From NCBI GenBank assembly GCA_963744305.1, contig CAVUTF010000026.1:31967-95966 (forward strand): a stretch of DNA of 64,000 bases. The letters are read 5' to 3'. This document shows positions 45,395-55,292 of the stretch, in pieces. This DNA is from FEN-1219 sp963744305. GTDB lineage: Bacteria > Pseudomonadota > Gammaproteobacteria > Steroidobacterales > Rariloculaceae. Positions within the stretch are counted from its first letter, which is position 1, and the number at the start of each line of letters is the position of its first letter. Made by a program: the position numbers and the translations under genes. Below the pieces are notes generated by a model, which saw only the letters and a program-made list of their open reading frames with translations, was not told the DNA's origin and searched no databases.

Positions 45395-46288
45395 ATGTCC
45401 ATCGAAACCATGCGCACCTGGAAGATCGGCGACGTCGAAATCACGCGCATCGTCGAGGTCAACAACTGGGAGGACGACATCACGATGCTGCTGCCGGACG
45501 CGACGCCGCAAACCGTGCTCGCGTATCCCTGGCTGCAGCCGCACTACGCGACGCCGCAAGGCAAGATGATCATTTCCTTCCAGTGCTTCGTGATGCGCAC
45601 GCGCGAGCATCGGATCATGCTCGACACCTGCATCGGCTCGGATCGGAAGCGCGAGTTCGACATCTTCACGAACATGCGCAGCGATTTCCTCGACGACCTC
45701 GGCCACGCGGGGTTCCGGCCGGACGAGATCGATTTCGTGCTGTGCACGCACCTACATTTCGATCACGTCGGTTGGAACACGCGACTCGTCGACGGCAAGT
45801 GGGTGCCGACGTTCCCGAATGCGCGCTATCTATTCGGGCGCCAGGAATACGAGCACTGGAAGATGCTCAAGGAAACGCACGGCTACCACGATCTCAATCA
45901 CATGTACGACGCCGTGCAGCCGGTCGTCGATGCCGGGCTCGTCGACCTCATCGGGCCGGACCATGCGATCTGCCCGGAGCTCAAGCTGCGTCCCACGCCG
46001 GGCCACACGCCGGGGCACGTCAGCATCGCGATCGAGTCGCGCGGCAAACGCGCGATCGTCACGGGCGACATGATGCACAACCCGATCCAGCTCGAGCGCC
46101 CGGACGATACCGCACGTTTCGACATGGATCAGGCCATGGCGCGCCGGACACGCGTCGAGTTCATCGACGATCTCGCCAATTCCGACGTCTTCGTCATCGG
46201 CACCCATTTCAGCGACCCGACGGGCGGTTGGATCGTCCGCGACAAAAATGGGTGCCGTCTCGCGCAGAGGCCGGCCCGTGAGACGTAG
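45395..46288 (+). CDS. MBL-fold metallohydrolase
   Basis: About 297 residues with the metal motif THLHFDHVGW (H-x-H-x-D-H), later PTPGHTPGHVSIAI (His), TGDMMHNP (Asp) and GTHFSDP (His): all ligands for a dinuclear zinc site. No signal peptide from ATG 45395, which sits four bases after GGGAGG; ATG 45392 is too close to it. Could be a lactonase or esterase-like hydrolase. Confidence 0.9.
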   Translation: MSIETMRTWKIGDVEITRIVEVNNWEDDITMLLPDATPQTVLAYPWLQPHYATPQGKMIISFQCFVMRTREHRIMLDTCIGSDRKREFDIFTNMRSDFLDDLGHAGFRPDEIDFVLCTHLHFDHVGWNTRLVDGKWVPTFPNARYLFGRQEYEHWKMLKETHGYHDLNHMYDAVQPVVDAGLVDLIGPDHAICPELKLRPTPGHTPGHVSIAIESRGKRAIVTGDMMHNPIQLERPDDTARFDMDQAMARRTRVEFIDDLANSDVFVIGTHFSDPTGGWIVRDKNGCRLAQRPARET

Positions 46289-46342
46289 AACGACATCGAC
46301 AAGAACGGCGAGACGGCGCTGCACGGCGCCATCTCCTGTGCC
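46289..46342 (+). pseudogene. Possible ankyrin-repeat remnant
   Basis: Directly after the MBL stop, the frame reads NDIDKNGETALHGAISCA, which resembles the D-x-NG-ETALHGAA start of an ankyrin repeat. A stop lies just upstream in frame and nothing repeat-like follows. Only a weak hint of a deleted gene. Confidence 0.3.
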
Positions 46343-46475
46343 CCCAAGCGGAAATCGGCCCGCGGCAATTGGGACGGAAGCACCGGCGGTGGTAGTCTCA
46401 TAAGAAGGTGATGCCGTTTACAGAATCGCAAGACGGCCTAACCGTTGGCGATCACTCAGTTCTAGGGGGCACGAA

Positions 46476-46865
46476 ATGATCAAGCGGACTTTAGGGGCAG
46501 TCTTTTTTTCCGCGGGGCTTCTCATCAGCGGCGCGTCGTTGGCGCATCACTCTCTCTCCGGCGTATACGACATTCGAAAGTCGGGTGAGTTGACCGGCGT
46601 CGTCACGAAGGTCGGGTTCACGAATCCGCACGGAGTAATGCATATCGAGGTGGACAAGGACGGCACCAAGACCGAGTGGATACTGACGACGGGCTCCGCC
46701 AACACACTGCAGAGCCTCGGCTTCGGCCGCGGCGGGCCGAATACGGTCGTGCAGGGTGACGTCGTGACGATCGGCTATTTCCCGGCACGAAACGGCAAGC
46801 CACTGGGATTCATCCGGAGCATTACGCTGCCGAACGCGAAAACGATCGAGTTCAATCCCGAATAA
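46476..46865 (+). CDS. DUF6152 family secreted protein A
   Basis: A 129-residue periplasmic protein: signal peptide (VFFSAGLLISGASLAH), then HHSLSGVYD, the DUF6152 hallmark, and the block GFTNPHGVMHIEV. The His pair at the mature N-terminus could bind metal. It is 31 bases before the 46897 gene, so probably co-transcribed. A second member starts at 63623. Confidence 0.85.
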   Translation: MIKRTLGAVFFSAGLLISGASLAHHSLSGVYDIRKSGELTGVVTKVGFTNPHGVMHIEVDKDGTKTEWILTTGSANTLQSLGFGRGGPNTVVQGDVVTIGYFPARNGKPLGFIRSITLPNAKTIEFNPE

Positions 46866-46896
46866 CAGCAGCATCCTTGGTATAGGGGGAACTACC

Positions 46897-48699
46897 ATGG
46901 CTTTGAGAAAAGGGTCGGCCTCAACGTGTGCCGCGCTCGCGACGGGTCTCGCCGCCGTCCTGACGGTCGTTGCGAACGCGCAGTTCGGCGGACCTCCGCC
47001 GGAGGTATACACGCCCGCGGAAGGCAGCAAAGACCTGAAGTCGGTTCTGTTCAACTGGCCGTGGCACATGGGCATGCTGCGCGGCATCGAGGAGCATGAG
47101 CTCGCCGTCACGCTCGAGTATCGAGGTGAAGGGACGATCCAAGTAAACGGTCAGCCCTGTACGATCGCGGCCTACAAGGAAGCCCGTCCCGGCGAGCTCG
47201 GCACGTCCGGATACCGCATCGGCAACGCGTACCAATTTGCCGGCAGCCGCACGCAGATCGAATGCACGCTGCCGAATGGTCGGACGTATTCCAACATCGA
47301 GGTCGTCAGCGGCAAGTACGCCTGGGATGAAGACAGACCGGGCGCCGGTCTCGTGCCGGGCGAAGGCACGGCCAAGCCGATGCGCGAAAAAGTCGATGAG
47401 CGCCTAATTCGCCTCTGGGCCAGCCCTCAGGGCGCACCCAAAGCAGCGTTGGCGGGCGCCGGAATCGACCCGATGAAAGTGTTCCGCAATCCCGGCGGGC
47501 TACTCGAGGCAGACACCTCGAAGATCGGCGACACGTCGGTCACCTGGGACGGGGACACGCCGGTCGTCACGTTTCCGATTCCGGGCGTCGACGGCGCAAC
47601 GGCGGTTGCCAGGCTCGACGATCGCTTCATGACCGAATCCGTCGTCGTCAAGAACGGGCGCGATACCTACGAGTTCGCTTACAGCGACTACAACGACTAC
47701 AACAATCCGCTCAATCTGATCGAAGTCTATATGCCCGGCAAAATGACGGAGCGCCGCAACGGCGAGATCGTGCGCGAGATAAGCACGGTCGTGACCGAAA
47801 CGGGCAGTGTCTACGTTGTCGTGCCCGTGCCCTCGAACGTGGGTCCCACGCAGCCCCTGCCGATGTATGGGAGCGACCAGCAACCGCCGGTGCTCGCTTC
47901 CAACGCTCCGACGCCGCGTTTGGCCAGCGGCAAGCCCGACCTCACCGGTAGCTGGACCGGCGGCAACAAGTTTTTTATCTGGCGCTATGGCAACCGCCGG
48001 TGCGCACCGACCCAGCTCGACGGCTGTAGCCCGCAGTGGAATCAGACGGTCGATTTCGAGTTCGAGGCGGCTTCGCGCTTCGGGCCAAATCGCCCCATTT
48101 ACAAGCCCGAGCACTGGGACAAGGTCGTCTATCTCGATATGTGGACGAACCGCGAAGATCCGATCATGACCTGTCAACCGATGGGCATTCCGAGACAAGG
48201 CCCGCCGGGGCGCATCTTCCACACCGAGAACGACATCACCTTACTCTATGGTCGCGGCGGTGACGGCGGCGGTGGTTATTCCGACTTCCGCGTGATCGCG
48301 ACCGACGACCGCGCGTTCGACGAAAGGCAGATCCTCCAGAGCAAGTACACGGGTCATTCCGTCGGCCGCTGGGAAGGCGACACGCTCGTAATCGAGTCGG
48401 TCGGCTTTACGCCGGAGACCTGGCTCGCGCGCGGCGGTTTCTTCCACTCCGAGGACATGAAGGTCTTCGAGCGCTTCACGCGGCAGGGTGATCAGATGCT
48501 CTACGAGGTGACGGTCGAGGACCCGCAAGTGCTACTCCAGCCCTGGAAGCTGAACCCGATGCTGCGGAGCACGGGTGATGGCGGTGGAGCGGGCGGCGGT
48601 GGAGGTGGCGGCCCCCCTAACACCGGATTGATTGGTGTAGAGCGCGGCGACTGCCAGCAAGAAGAGCTCGACGACATCGACAACCAGATTCGCCACTAG
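46897..48699 (+). CDS. Secreted protein with WEGDTLVI-type domain
   Basis: 600 residues with a signal peptide. The N-terminal 330 residues are unique (IEEHELAVTLEYRGEGTIQV). The C-terminal part is the domain also found at 61773 and 62610: KPDLTGSWTG, HSVGRWEGDTLVIESVGFTP, FFHSEDMKVFERFTR and YEVTVEDPQVL-QPW, plus a Gly-rich loop. Widespread in soil Steroidobacteraceae and Acidobacteria but without known function. Its fusion to the extra N-terminal domain sets it apart from the other two. Confidence 0.75.
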   Translation: MALRKGSASTCAALATGLAAVLTVVANAQFGGPPPEVYTPAEGSKDLKSVLFNWPWHMGMLRGIEEHELAVTLEYRGEGTIQVNGQPCTIAAYKEARPGELGTSGYRIGNAYQFAGSRTQIECTLPNGRTYSNIEVVSGKYAWDEDRPGAGLVPGEGTAKPMREKVDERLIRLWASPQGAPKAALAGAGIDPMKVFRNPGGLLEADTSKIGDTSVTWDGDTPVVTFPIPGVDGATAVARLDDRFMTESVVVKNGRDTYEFAYSDYNDYNNPLNLIEVYMPGKMTERRNGEIVREISTVVTETGSVYVVVPVPSNVGPTQPLPMYGSDQQPPVLASNAPTPRLASGKPDLTGSWTGGNKFFIWRYGNRRCAPTQLDGCSPQWNQTVDFEFEAASRFGPNRPIYKPEHWDKVVYLDMWTNREDPIMTCQPMGIPRQGPPGRIFHTENDITLLYGRGGDGGGGYSDFRVIATDDRAFDERQILQSKYTGHSVGRWEGDTLVIESVGFTPETWLARGGFFHSEDMKVFERFTRQGDQMLYEVTVEDPQVLLQPWKLNPMLRSTGDGGGAGGGGGGGPPNTGLIGVERGDCQQEELDDIDNQIRH

Positions 48700-48756
48700 A
48701 ATTTGCACAGTTGGGCGCCGGGCGTCGACCAGGCGTCCGGCGCTCGTGTGCAACAG

Positions 48757-50355
48757 ATGGCCAATTCCCCTCACGCGGTGACGGTACCCGCCGGGCCTGC
48801 GATAGCGGCCCCCACGTTGAGCACGCGGCTGTCCGCCCGCGGCGCGTTCCTCGTGAACGCCGCGTTCGTTGTCGCCTTGCTCGTGCTCAGTCAGCTTCCG
48901 TTGCTGGACTCACGCTCGGTCGTGCGCGCTTCGATCGTCGGCGCCGCGGTGGTCTTGCTCGCATGGAGCGCGTTGCTATTCGGGGTCTTGCGGCGCGGGC
49001 AGACCGTAACGTTCGAAGTAGCGCTGCGCCCGCAGCACTACCTGCAAGCCTGCCTGCAAGGCTCGCTGATCCTCTACTGGGGTTTCTACTGGCGCGAGGT
49101 GTACCACGCGGCGCCGCTGATACTTGCGCAGGTCCTTTTCGCCTACGGCTTCGACAGCCTCTTGTCATGGACGCACCGCCGGACGTTTGCTCTGGGCTTC
49201 GGCCCGTTTCCGATCATCTTCAGCCTCACGCTGTTCTTCTGGTTCAAGGACCCGTGGTTCTACTGGCAATTCGTGATGGTGGCGATCGGCCTGCTTGCGA
49301 AGGAGTACCTGCGCTGGCAGCGAGACGGACGAAACACGCACATCTTCAATCCGTCGGCGTTCCCTCTCGCCGTGGTGTCGGTAGTGTTGCTGTACTTCGA
49401 CGCGACCGACATGACCTGGGGTTTCCTGGTGGCGGAGACCGAGTTCTATCCGCCCTACATCTATCTCGCGATCTTCCTCATCGCGATGCCGGGGCAGTAT
49501 CTGTTCGGCGTCGCGCCGATGACCCTGGCCGCCGTGACGACGACGTTCGCGTTCAGTCAGATCTACTACGCCGCGACGGGCAGCCATTACTTCGTCGACT
49601 CGCACGTGCCTATTGCCGTGTTCATCGGGATGACGCTGCTGTTCACCGATCCCGCCACTTCGCCGCGCACGCTCGTCGGACGAATCTTCTTTGGTGTGCT
49701 GTACGGACTTACGACCCTCTTGCTCTACCACCTTCTGCTGAGCTGGAACACACCGGCCTTTTACGACAAGTTGCTCCAAGTGCCGCTCCTCAACTTGTCC
49801 GTCAAGTTGCTCGACCGGCTGGCGGTGTCGCCCGCCCTCAAAGCGCTCGATCCCTCGGCTTGGGCTAGGGCGTGGGCGCCGCGCCGCCGTCATCTCGCCT
49901 ATATGGGCGTGTGGGCCGCCGCCTTCGCAGCGATGAGCGCGTCCGGGTATCTCGGCGACAAGCATCCCGGGCAATGGACGCCGTTCTGGGAGCAAGCGTG
50001 CGCCGCCGATCGGCGTGACGCCTGCCTCAACTTGTACTTCTTGCACGACGGCTTCTGTGCGGACGGATCCGCATGGTCGTGCAACGAGGTCGGCATCATG
50101 CTCGCCGAGCGCTACGGCAATCGCGCTGTCGCCGCCGCGGCGTTCGACCGCGCGTGCACGCTGCAATTCGCGGCCGCCTGCGACAACGCCGCTGCCCTCG
50201 CGAATGCCCGCGCGTTGCGGCACGACGTGCCGACAGCGGCCGACTATCGGTTCATCCTGCGCGGCAGCAAGGGTCCGATCGGGGATCTGGAGCCCGCGCA
50301 GCTGTACGCGCGCGCCTGTGAGCTGGGCTGGCCCGGCACCTGCGGACGTTCGTAA
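48757..50355 (+). CDS. RnfD/NqrB-like membrane protein with Cys repeats
   Basis: Eight to ten membrane helices. The RnfD/NqrB blocks HIFNPSAFPLAVVSVVLL and LLFTDPATSPRTLVGRIFFG are present, as in UnbU-like proteins. Then a cytosolic or periplasmic C-terminal part of about 130 residues has paired Cys in Sel1/HcpA-like rhythm (EQACAADRRDACLNLY, DRACTLQFAAACDNAAAL, RACELGWPGTC). The covalent-flavin Thr context of true RnfD/NqrB is not seen, so redox function is unproven. ATG 48757 was preferred over TTG 48703. Confidence 0.75.
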   Translation: MANSPHAVTVPAGPAIAAPTLSTRLSARGAFLVNAAFVVALLVLSQLPLLDSRSVVRASIVGAAVVLLAWSALLFGVLRRGQTVTFEVALRPQHYLQACLQGSLILYWGFYWREVYHAAPLILAQVLFAYGFDSLLSWTHRRTFALGFGPFPIIFSLTLFFWFKDPWFYWQFVMVAIGLLAKEYLRWQRDGRNTHIFNPSAFPLAVVSVVLLYFDATDMTWGFLVAETEFYPPYIYLAIFLIAMPGQYLFGVAPMTLAAVTTTFAFSQIYYAATGSHYFVDSHVPIAVFIGMTLLFTDPATSPRTLVGRIFFGVLYGLTTLLLYHLLLSWNTPAFYDKLLQVPLLNLSVKLLDRLAVSPALKALDPSAWARAWAPRRRHLAYMGVWAAAFAAMSASGYLGDKHPGQWTPFWEQACAADRRDACLNLYFLHDGFCADGSAWSCNEVGIMLAERYGNRAVAAAAFDRACTLQFAAACDNAAALANARALRHDVPTAADYRFILRGSKGPIGDLEPAQLYARACELGWPGTCGRS

Positions 50356-50432
50356 ACCAACGGCTCAGCGCCCGCCCCAGACCGATTGCTCGCGCGCAGC
50401 GCGGTCGCGCCGCCTTCAAACCTCGCCGCTGG

Positions 50433-51291
50433 TCAGTACGCGCTCTTGACCGTGCCGCCGTCGACGCGCAGCGCCGCGCCCGTCGTCGCCGACGCGAGCG
50501 GGCTCGCGACGTACGCCACGAAGTTGCCGACCTCGTCGGGATCGGCGAAGCGCTTGATCAGCGACGTCGGGCCGGAACGTGATCGAAGAACTGCCGCTCG
50601 GCGACCGGCCGGATCGCGGCCCTGCGCGGCTTGCTGCGCGAGGAAGTTGTCGGCGAACTGCGTCCGCGTCGGGCCCGGGCACGACGCTGTTGACGGTGAT
50701 GCCCGTCGTCGCCGTTGCCTCGGCTAGGCCGCGCGACACGGCGATCTGTGCCGCTTTCGTCATGCCGTAGTGAATGCTGTCGGGCGGGATGTGATACGCG
50801 CTCTCGCTCGAGATGAAGATGATGCGGCCCCAGTTTCGCTCGCGCATGCGCGGCAAATACAGCCGCGACAGCCGCACGCCGCTCATGACGTTCAAGTCGA
50901 TGAGCCGGTACCAGTCCTCGTCGGTGCTCTGCTCGAACGCCTGCGGCCCGTAGCCGCCGACGTTGTTGACGAGGATGTCGACGTTCGGAAACGCTGCGTG
51001 GATCGCGTCCGTGCCTTCGGCCGTCGACATGTCGCGCGGCGAAGCCCTTCGGCGCGTTCGGCCCGTCGCTTCTCGCGAGACGCGCGATCGCCGCGTCGAC
51101 GGTTTCTTGCGAGCGGCCGTTGACGATGACGTCGGCGCCTTCGCGCAGCAGCGCGGCGGCGATCGCGTAGCCGATGCCGGAGGTGCTGCCGCGTCACGAG
51201 CGCTTGCTTGCCGTCGAGCTCGAGATCCATCGCGGCTGCGGGCAACGCTCGGGCAACGCAGAACAGTGCGGCGAGAAGTAGCTTTCTTCAC
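50433..51291 (-). CDS. SDR-family oxidoreductase B, frameshifted
   Basis: Blocks in several frames: LELDGKQALVT, VDILVNNVGGYGPQAFEQ, IIFISSESAYHIPPDSIHYG then MTKAAQIAVSRGLAEATA (catalytic Ser, Tyr-x3-Lys), and the end ALRVDGGTVKSAY with stop. At least three frameshifts. In front of LELDGK a hydrophobic stretch (LLLAALFCVARALPAAAM) looks like a signal peptide, which would make this an exported SDR. Its start around 51291 depends on a frameshift. Confidence 0.78.
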
Positions 51292-51327
51292 GGGACCTGC
51301 TAGGAACGTAGCTCAGTCAGCCTAGGC

Positions 51328-52614
51328 TCAGGCCGCCTTTCGATACTCGGCGGCGCGCTGCCCCAGCGCTGCCGAGACTTTGCGCGGCGCCGTCTCTTTG
51401 AGAAAGAGCGCCGCGACGCCCGCGCAGAACGCGCAAACGCCGACGACGATCACCGGAGCGGCGAGGCTCGTTCGGTCGGCGATCCAGCCGGCCACCGGTG
51501 GTATGGCGGCGCCGCCGACCAGCTCGCCGATGCAAACGACGAGCCCCATGGAGGTCGCGGCGAGCGATCGTGACACGGTCTCGCCCGGCACGACGCCCAT
51601 GAACAACGGAAAAGATCCGGTGCCGCTCCAGCCGATGAACAGCAGCACGCCCAACATCCATAGGGGGCCGTTGAAAAAAAGCGCCGCGAGCGACGTCACC
51701 ATGCCTAGAAAGCAGAACAGGATAATCGCGGGCTTGCGGCCCACGCGGTCCGACCACGCGGGCACGAGAAAGCCGCTGAACAAAGTCGCGAGACCCGTGA
51801 CGCCCACGAGCCCGCCGGCTTGCTCGGCAGTGAAACCGCGATAGTTCTGGAAGTAGATCGGCAAGAAAACCAGAGCAACGAGGAACCAGGCCACCATGAA
51901 GATCGAGATCACACAACAGACTCGAATGTTGTGCTCCTTGAGCAGAGCGAGCGCGCCGGACCCGCCGGTGTGCGCCGGCGCGGCGCTCGCCGCGGCCTCG
52001 CGCGCCGGCTCCTTGAGATAGAGCCAGACCAGCAATGCGCAGATCAGGCCTGGGATGCCCGTGAGGAAAAACGTCGCGCGCCACTCGAAGAGCTCCGCGA
52101 GCCGCGGAATCAGGAAACCGGACAGCATCGTGCCGAGCAGTGCCGCGAAAACGTTCTGCATGATTCCGGCATTGAGGCCGCGACGATGCGGCGACGATTC
52201 GACGTTCATGATCGAGAGGCAAACCGGCAGGAACGGCCCTTCGGCGATGCCCATGACGACGCGAGCAAGGAGCAGAGCCGCAAAGGACGTCGCGAGACCC
52301 GAGAGCGCCGAGCACAGCGAGAAAAGAATGATCGATCCCAGCACGAAGGGCTTGCGCACGCCGACGCGATCGGACCAGGCACCGACGAAGTAAGCCGAGA
52401 GCGCCCACGCCAACGACAAGCCCGAGCTGAGCCATCCCAATTGCGCGCCGCTGAGCCCGAGCTCCGCGACGATATCCGCGGCGAGGAAGTTGATCGTGTT
52501 CCGATCGAAAAACACGAGACCGAAGCTCGTGCCGAGCAAGAGCAGAATGCCGTTCTCGTAGGTAAGCCAGCGGGATCGACTCGCTCCGCTCATGCTGGAT
52601 TCGCCGGCGCTCAT
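51328..52614 (-). CDS. MFS transporter (anion:cation symporter-like)
   Basis: An intact 428-residue transporter with 12 predicted membrane helices. MFS motif A is GAWSDRVGVRKPFVLGS after helix 2 and again AWSDRVGRKPAIILF after helix 8; RVVMGIAEGPFLPVCLSI matches the ACS/ExuT-like group that carries organic acids. TAGGAG precedes ATG 52614. Divergent from the hydrolase at 52682. Confidence 0.9.
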   Translation of the reverse strand: MSAGESSMSGASRSRWLTYENGILLLLGTSFGLVFFDRNTINFLAADIVAELGLSGAQLGWLSSGLSLAWALSAYFVGAWSDRVGVRKPFVLGSIILFSLCSALSGLATSFAALLLARVVMGIAEGPFLPVCLSIMNVESSPHRRGLNAGIMQNVFAALLGTMLSGFLIPRLAELFEWRATFFLTGIPGLICALLVWLYLKEPAREAAASAAPAHTGGSGALALLKEHNIRVCCVISIFMVAWFLVALVFLPIYFQNYRGFTAEQAGGLVGVTGLATLFSGFLVPAWSDRVGRKPAIILFCFLGMVTSLAALFFNGPLWMLGVLLFIGWSGTGSFPLFMGVVPGETVSRSLAATSMGLVVCIGELVGGAAIPPVAGWIADRTSLAAPVIVVGVCAFCAGVAALFLKETAPRKVSAALGQRAAEYRKAA

Positions 52615-52681
52615 GTGCACTCCTAGGTCCGTGCCGCGGCTATGGTAGCCTTGCCCCGCGACAGCCGATAGGTAGAAGGGC

Positions 52682-53840
52682 GTGCCCGACTCGACTCCCG
52701 GTCTCGATTCCGACCGTCTGTTACACCTCAAAGCCGCGATCGAGGCGGACATCGCAGCCCGGCGCTATTTCGGCGCCGTCATCGCCGTCGCCCGCCACGG
52801 CCGGCTCGGGCTCGCGGCGCACATCGGCTTCGGCGACGAGGCGGGAGCCGTGCCACTCGCGCGTGACTCGGTCTTCTCGTTGTTCTCCTTGACCAAGGCG
52901 TTCACGAACATCCTGGTGTTTCGCGCGATCGAGCTCGGGCAATTCGCGCTCACGACGCGCGTCAGCGAAATCATTCCCGAGTTTCGGGGCGGCATGCGCG
53001 AGACGGTTACATTCTTCCATCTGCTGACCCATTCATCGGGGCTGCCGCCCGTCTGGATCCCGAAGCCCGGCATGTACATCGATCGTCTCGACGAGATCAT
53101 TGCCGCGATCTGCGCGAACATTCGGTCGCTCGAGCCCCCGGGCGAGCGCGTTCATTACTCGCCGCTCGTGAACCACGCTCTGATGGGCGAAGCCGTCCGC
53201 CGCACCGACCCCAAGGGTCGCAGCTACCGCGCGCTGCTGCAGGACGAGGTGCTGACGCCGCTCGGGATGAGGGACACCGCGATTGGCCTCCGCAAGGACC
53301 TGGCCGAGCGGCACATTTTCCCGGACTTTCGCGGCAAGCCGCCGCAGGAGCATCTCGGCCGCAGCAACTTGGGTCCGCAGGGCGCATTCAAGGAAGAGCA
53401 TGCCGAGATGCCTTGGGTCGGCGGCGTCTCGACGGTGCCGGACTTGTTTCGCTTCGCCGAGATGCTGCGCCAGGGCGGCACGCTCGACGGCAAGCGGATC
53501 GTGTCGCGCGCGATGCTCGATCTCGCGACGCGCAACTGGACGGGCGACAAGCCGAACGAGCTGTACAAGAGCGTCGCGATCAACCACGGCTGGGAGCCTT
53601 ATCCGGCCTATATCGGGCTCGGCTTCGCGCTTGCGCGGCGATAAGGTCTGCCCGAGCCTCTACGGCACGCTGACCTCGCCCCGCACGTTCGGCAACTACG
53701 GCTCCGGCAGCACGCTGTTCTGGGTGGATCCGGAGCTCGACATGACCTTCGTCTGCCTCTCGGCCGGCATCATGCAGCCGGCGCCGAACATCGAGCGCTT
53801 TCAGCGCTTGTCCGACATCGCGGTTTCGGCCGCCCTTTGA
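52682..53840 (+). CDS. Cytosolic beta-lactamase-fold hydrolase
   Basis: GTG start. The nucleophile motif is SLTKAF (SxxK) near residue 63, the second motif HYSPLVNHALMG, and the third region in the downstream frame NYGSGSTLFWVDPELDMTFV. One frameshift near 53635; about 385 residues. No signal peptide. Third member of this fold in the window; substrate unknown. Confidence 0.85.
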
Positions 53841-53852
53841 GGAAGTATCTCG

Positions 53853-55183
53853 ATGAGACTGATTCTCGCCGAAAGCCGCCCGCTGCGATTCTTTTCTTTT
53901 ACGGTGTTCTATATCGCGCAGGGCCTGCCGTTCGGGCTCGTGACTGTCGCGCTGCCCGCCTATTTGGCCGAGCAAGGGGTTTCTGCCGGAGCCATCGGCT
54001 CGTTCATCGGCGTCGCCTCGCTGCCCTGGAGCTTCAAGCTGTTTGCCGGGCCAGTCATGGACCGCTTTTCTTATCTCGCGATGGGCCGCCGCAGGCCTTG
54101 GGTGATTCTGTCGCAGCTATGCCTCGTGCTGACCGGCGTTGCCTTCGCATTCTTCCCGCAGGCGCTGCAGAACGTCGCGATGCTGACCGCGCTGTGTTTC
54201 TTGTTGAACTGTTTCGCGCGCCACGCAGGACGTGGCCGTCGACGGCATGGCCATCGACGTGCTGCAGCCCGAAGAGCACGGCAGGGCCAACGCCTTCATG
54301 GCCTTCGGTCAGGTGGCGGGAATCACAGGCTCGTCCACGGTCAGCGCCTTCGCCGTGCTCCACTTCGGGATGCTCGGCATCGCGCTGATGCTGATGCTGG
54401 GCTTCGGCCTGATACTTTTCTGGTGCGTCGCCGTGCGCGAACGCGACTGGCGAAAAGTTGCTGCCATGGACCGCGGGGCGCGCGACGCAGCGGTCCATCG
54501 AACTGCGCGCGACGACCTGGATAGGGATCGTCCGGGACCTCTCGAGAGCGTTGTTTCTGCCGGCGAGCCTCCTGATGCTCGCCGTCGCATTCCTGTTCCG
54601 GTTCGCCAACGTCTTCTGGACGACCATGGCACCGGTGGTCGTCGTGCAGGAGCTCGGCTACCAAAGCACCGACTATTCGTCCTGGACGGCATCGGCCAGC
54701 TTCATTGCGGCGGTGGCCGGGTTGCTCGTGGGTTTTTATATCGACCGAAAAGGCGTGAAGCTGCTCTATGGGCTCGCACTGTTGTCGTACGGGCTGCTGG
54801 CTGTCGCGGTCGGGCTGCTCGAGGTCGCTTGGCCGTCGCCAAGGTTCCTGTTGAGCATCTTGTTCTTGCAGTCTTTCATCTATCAGGCTGTCTTCATCAG
54901 CTTCATCGCCACGAGCATGAGTCTGTGCTGGGTCAAGGTGTCGGTCACCCAGTTCGCGATCTACATGGCTTGGGCCAACCTCGGACTTACGTTCGGCGGC
55001 ATCGCGGTAGGCTTCGTCCAGTCACGGCTCGCCTACAACGAAATGTTCTTCTTCATCGGGATCACGTTCTTCGTGGCGGTTGCGCTCCTCTGGAAGGCGA
55101 ACCTGTCGGCGCACAGGGAACGAATCCAGGTATTGGCGGGCAATGACGCTCGGCGCTTGAGCCCGGATTTCGCTCCGCGCTGA
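53853..55183 (+). CDS. AmpG-like MFS transporter, frameshifted
   Basis: The N-terminal RFFSFTVFYIAQGLPFGLVT and WSFKLFAGPVMDRFSYLAMG match the AmpG/PAT group, which imports muropeptides or similar large solutes. The middle (QDVAVDGMAIDVLQPEEHGR) lies in a second frame and the end (FANVFWTTMAPVVVVQELGY...) in a third. Two frameshifts, near 54215 and 54470. About 444 residues, 12 helices. It starts 12 bases after the hydrolase gene, so likely one operon. Confidence 0.85.
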
Positions 55184-55204
55184 ACCACCCCGCGGCTGGA
55201 CGCA

Positions 55205-55244
55205 CGGCGTGTACCTCACCGGTACGAGGCCGCCGGTGTTTCGG
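55205..55244. repeat. 40-base dispersed repeat, copy 2
   Basis: Copy of 16487-16526 with two substitutions. The stem CACCGGT / GCCGGTG is kept by a G-T pair. It lies between the transporter stop and the aldolase start. Confidence 0.6.
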
Positions 55245-55292
55245 TGGTCATTTGAACGTACTATCCGCCCATCTGCCTGGGAGGACACAACA

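Noticed and set aside
51301..51330. tRNA-like text (GTAGCTCAGTCAG) after the MFS gene
   Set aside because: Only resembles a D-arm; no acceptor, anticodon or T-arm can be folded around it.
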